A stretch of 6,145 bases of DNA from Chloroflexota bacterium (GTDB taxonomy: Bacteria > Chloroflexota > Dehalococcoidia > DSTF01 > JACRBR01), in contig JACRBR010000230.1 of NCBI GenBank assembly GCA_016213125.1, positions 1 through 6,145 of the forward strand. Direction: 5' to 3'. Each line of letters begins with the position of its first letter. Position 1 is the stretch's first letter. The translations under genes and the position numbers were made by a program. Of the stretch, positions 4,593-6,145 are shown piece after piece. The notes under the pieces were generated by a model. It was not told where the DNA came from, did not search any database, and saw nothing but the letters and a program-made list of their open reading frames with translations.

Positions 4593-6101
4593 TTGAACGA
4601 AGAGAGCCGACTACAGCTCGAGCGCTATCTCCAACTCGTTAACCGCCGCAAGTTCGTGCTGGTGGTGCCCATCGTGCTGGCTGTGCTGGGCGCCGCGTTG
4701 CTGAGCTTCCTGCAGGAGCCGGTGTACGTCGCGACGGCGACGGCGAGGGTGAACCCCGCGGCCAGCGGCGTCGACACGCAGAGCGCGGGCGCGGCGGACC
4801 GGTTCCTGACCACATACTCGGAGATCATCAAGCGGCGGCCATTCACGGACCGCGTCGCACAAGACCTGGACCTCCAGGAAAATTCGGCGAACCTGGATGG
4901 CCGCGTCACGACCATTCCCGTGCCGAACTCCGAGCTGATCGAGATCCAGGCAAAGGCATCGGACCCGGACGAGGCCGCGGACATCGCGAACAGCGTGACC
5001 ACCCTGCTCCGCGACCCGGTGTTCATGGGCCAGTTCGATACGGACGCTCCCGCCCTGCGGAAGCAGGCGGAGGACGCCCGGAACCGCCTCGACGACGAAC
5101 AGGCTGTTCTCGGCAACCTTCAGACCACCGGGGCGAGCGAGTCCGATATCACGACGCAGGAGCAGGTCGTCGAGGCGGCCCGCAACTCCTACGAGACGCT
5201 GCTGACCGAGAGCGAGAATGCGGCACTCAGGCAAGGGGAGGCGGCGCGGGCCTTCATTGTCATCGAGGCGGCGGAGGCCCCCGGAACGCCCGTAAGCCCG
5301 CGGTGGATGTTCAATCTCGCGGCCGGACTGCTGGCCGGGCTCGCCGCGGGCGTGGCGCTGTCGCTGGTGCTGGAGTACATCGACCCGACGCTGCGGGGAG
5401 TCCGCGACCTGGAGAGCGTGACCCGGCTGCCGGTGCTGGCGTCGATCCCGTTCGGGATCCGCTGGAAGTACCCGCCGCCGCCGGTCTCGACGGACTATCG
5501 GCTGCTTTCGACGAAGCTGCGGACTGTGCTGGCGGAATCCAACCGCAAGAGCGTGCTGTTCACGAGCACGCGAGAGGAAGAGGGCAACACCACCGTGGCG
5601 ACCTACACGGCCATGGCCATGGCGCAGGCGGGCCTTCGGACGCTGTTGCTGGACGCCAACCTTAGCCGCCCCGACCTGCACAAGCTGTTCAACGTGCCGA
5701 TGTCGCCGGGTCTGTACAACTTCATCTCGCAGAACGGGGTGCGGCCGGCGTTGCCGGTGGCCGAGGCGATCGACGAGATCATCCAGGAGTCGCCCGTGCC
5801 GCGCCTGAGCGTGCTGACGGCCGGAACGAAGATGAACGATCCATCGGAGCTGCTGGCATCGTCGGAGATGCGCAGCTTCCTGGATGCGGTGGAGTCGAAG
5901 TGGGACGTCGTGGTCATCGACGGGGCGTCGATGTCGTCGGGCGCGGGCTCGGCGGTGATCGCGTCGGCGGTTGATGGCGTGGTGCTGGTGGCGGCCGAAG
6001 GGCAGGCGAGCAGCACGAGCGTAGAAGACACGGTGGGGGAGCTAGCCAGCCTGGGAGCGAAGACGCTGGGGCTCGTGTACTGCAAGGCCACCGAAGCCTG
6101 A
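4593..6101 (+). CDS. Wzz-type chain-length determinant fused to a degenerate BY-kinase-like ATPase domain
   Basis: The 502-residue inner-membrane protein is expected to control polysaccharide chain length and export. The Wzz domain starts at residues 7-20 (LQLERYLQLVNRRK), with TM1 at about 21-40, an extracytoplasmic part at 41-235 including a coiled-coil-like stretch (about 153-218), the PVSP proline motif at 233-236, and TM2 at about 239-260. The cytoplasmic part (300-502) has the fold signature of bacterial tyrosine autokinases: DYRLLSTKLRT, a Walker A position at 325-334, Walker A' LLLDANLSRPDLHKLF (D354), LTAGTKMNDPSELLAS, and Walker B VVVIDGAS (D443). However, Walker A reads STREEEGNTT instead of the usual S-x2-PGEGK-[ST]-T, so the lysine is Asn332. 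Walker B lacks the usual Pro-Pro, and the C-terminus (VYCKATEA) has no tyrosine cluster. It is probably not an active kinase. The TTG start at 4593 is forced by an in-frame TGA at 4578-4580, and the upstream ribosome binding site is weak. Confidence 0.9.
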   Translation: MNEESRLQLERYLQLVNRRKFVLVVPIVLAVLGAALLSFLQEPVYVATATARVNPAASGVDTQSAGAADRFLTTYSEIIKRRPFTDRVAQDLDLQENSANLDGRVTTIPVPNSELIEIQAKASDPDEAADIANSVTTLLRDPVFMGQFDTDAPALRKQAEDARNRLDDEQAVLGNLQTTGASESDITTQEQVVEAARNSYETLLTESENAALRQGEAARAFIVIEAAEAPGTPVSPRWMFNLAAGLLAGLAAGVALSLVLEYIDPTLRGVRDLESVTRLPVLASIPFGIRWKYPPPPVSTDYRLLSTKLRTVLAESNRKSVLFTSTREEEGNTTVATYTAMAMAQAGLRTLLLDANLSRPDLHKLFNVPMSPGLYNFISQNGVRPALPVAEAIDEIIQESPVPRLSVLTAGTKMNDPSELLASSEMRSFLDAVESKWDVVVIDGASMSSGAGSAVIASAVDGVVLVAAEGQASSTSVEDTVGELASLGAKTLGLVYCKATEA

Positions 6102-6129
6102 GTTTGCCGAGAAACCGCGAAAGGGTGCG

Positions 6130-6145
6130 ATGACGGAAGCACGTA
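6130..6145 (+). CDS. Start of a further gene (truncated by the window end)
   Basis: ATG at 6130 opens a frame reading MTEAR before the window ends. AAGGG at 6121-6125 lies four bases upstream and is a reasonable ribosome binding site. The start is 28 bases after the stop of the Wzz fusion on the same strand, so it is probably the next gene of the exopolysaccharide operon. Nothing can be said about the product. Confidence 0.42.

Overview
The window is from a GC-rich bacterium and is transcribed entirely left to right. Every gene I can support is on the + strand, with strong G/C preference at third codon positions and GTG or TTG starts in places. The paired MrfA-type helicase and MrfB-type nuclease and the style of the exopolysaccharide genes would suit Chloroflexota or another Gram-positive-related or environmental phylum. 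Nothing here fixes the phylum, and I would not go further than 'high-GC, non-proteobacterial-looking'.

Left part (1 to about 1530): the last 94 codons of a MrfA-type DEAD/DEAH helicase with its four-cysteine zinc motif, then, five bases later, MrfB, a DEDD-type exonuclease with a TPR-like C-terminus. In Bacillus subtilis this pair (yprA/yprB) repairs mitomycin C damage. The 3' end of the helicase gene and the 5' end of the nuclease gene carry short palindromic repeats that are translated as part of the proteins. Two 32-base copies are identical, one is a half copy, and one is a related hairpin inside mrfB.

Middle (about 1535 to 3493): a large polytopic membrane protein with about ten hydrophobic segments and a soluble C-terminal domain, resembling GT-C-type glycosyltransferases but not assignable to a named family by eye. 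The junction with mrfB is unclear. The mrfB frame stays open to 1800, far into the membrane-protein gene, although the recognisable MrfB protein ends near 1525.

Right part (3494 to 6145): a roughly 300-base gap of lower GC holding a plausible promoter with a perfect palindrome in its spacer, then a small polyprenyl-phosphate sugar-1-phosphate transferase (initiating enzyme of exopolysaccharide assembly). A 100-base gap with a second possible promoter follows, then a Wzz chain-length regulator fused to a BY-kinase-like ATPase domain, and the first codons of a further gene. Together with the membrane glycosyltransferase candidate, this looks like the start of an exopolysaccharide cluster continuing to the right. 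The most notable protein-level oddity is that the kinase half of the Wzz fusion has lost the Walker A lysine, the usual Walker B context and any C-terminal tyrosine cluster, so it is probably a pseudokinase. I see no CRISPR array, RNA gene or transposase gene.
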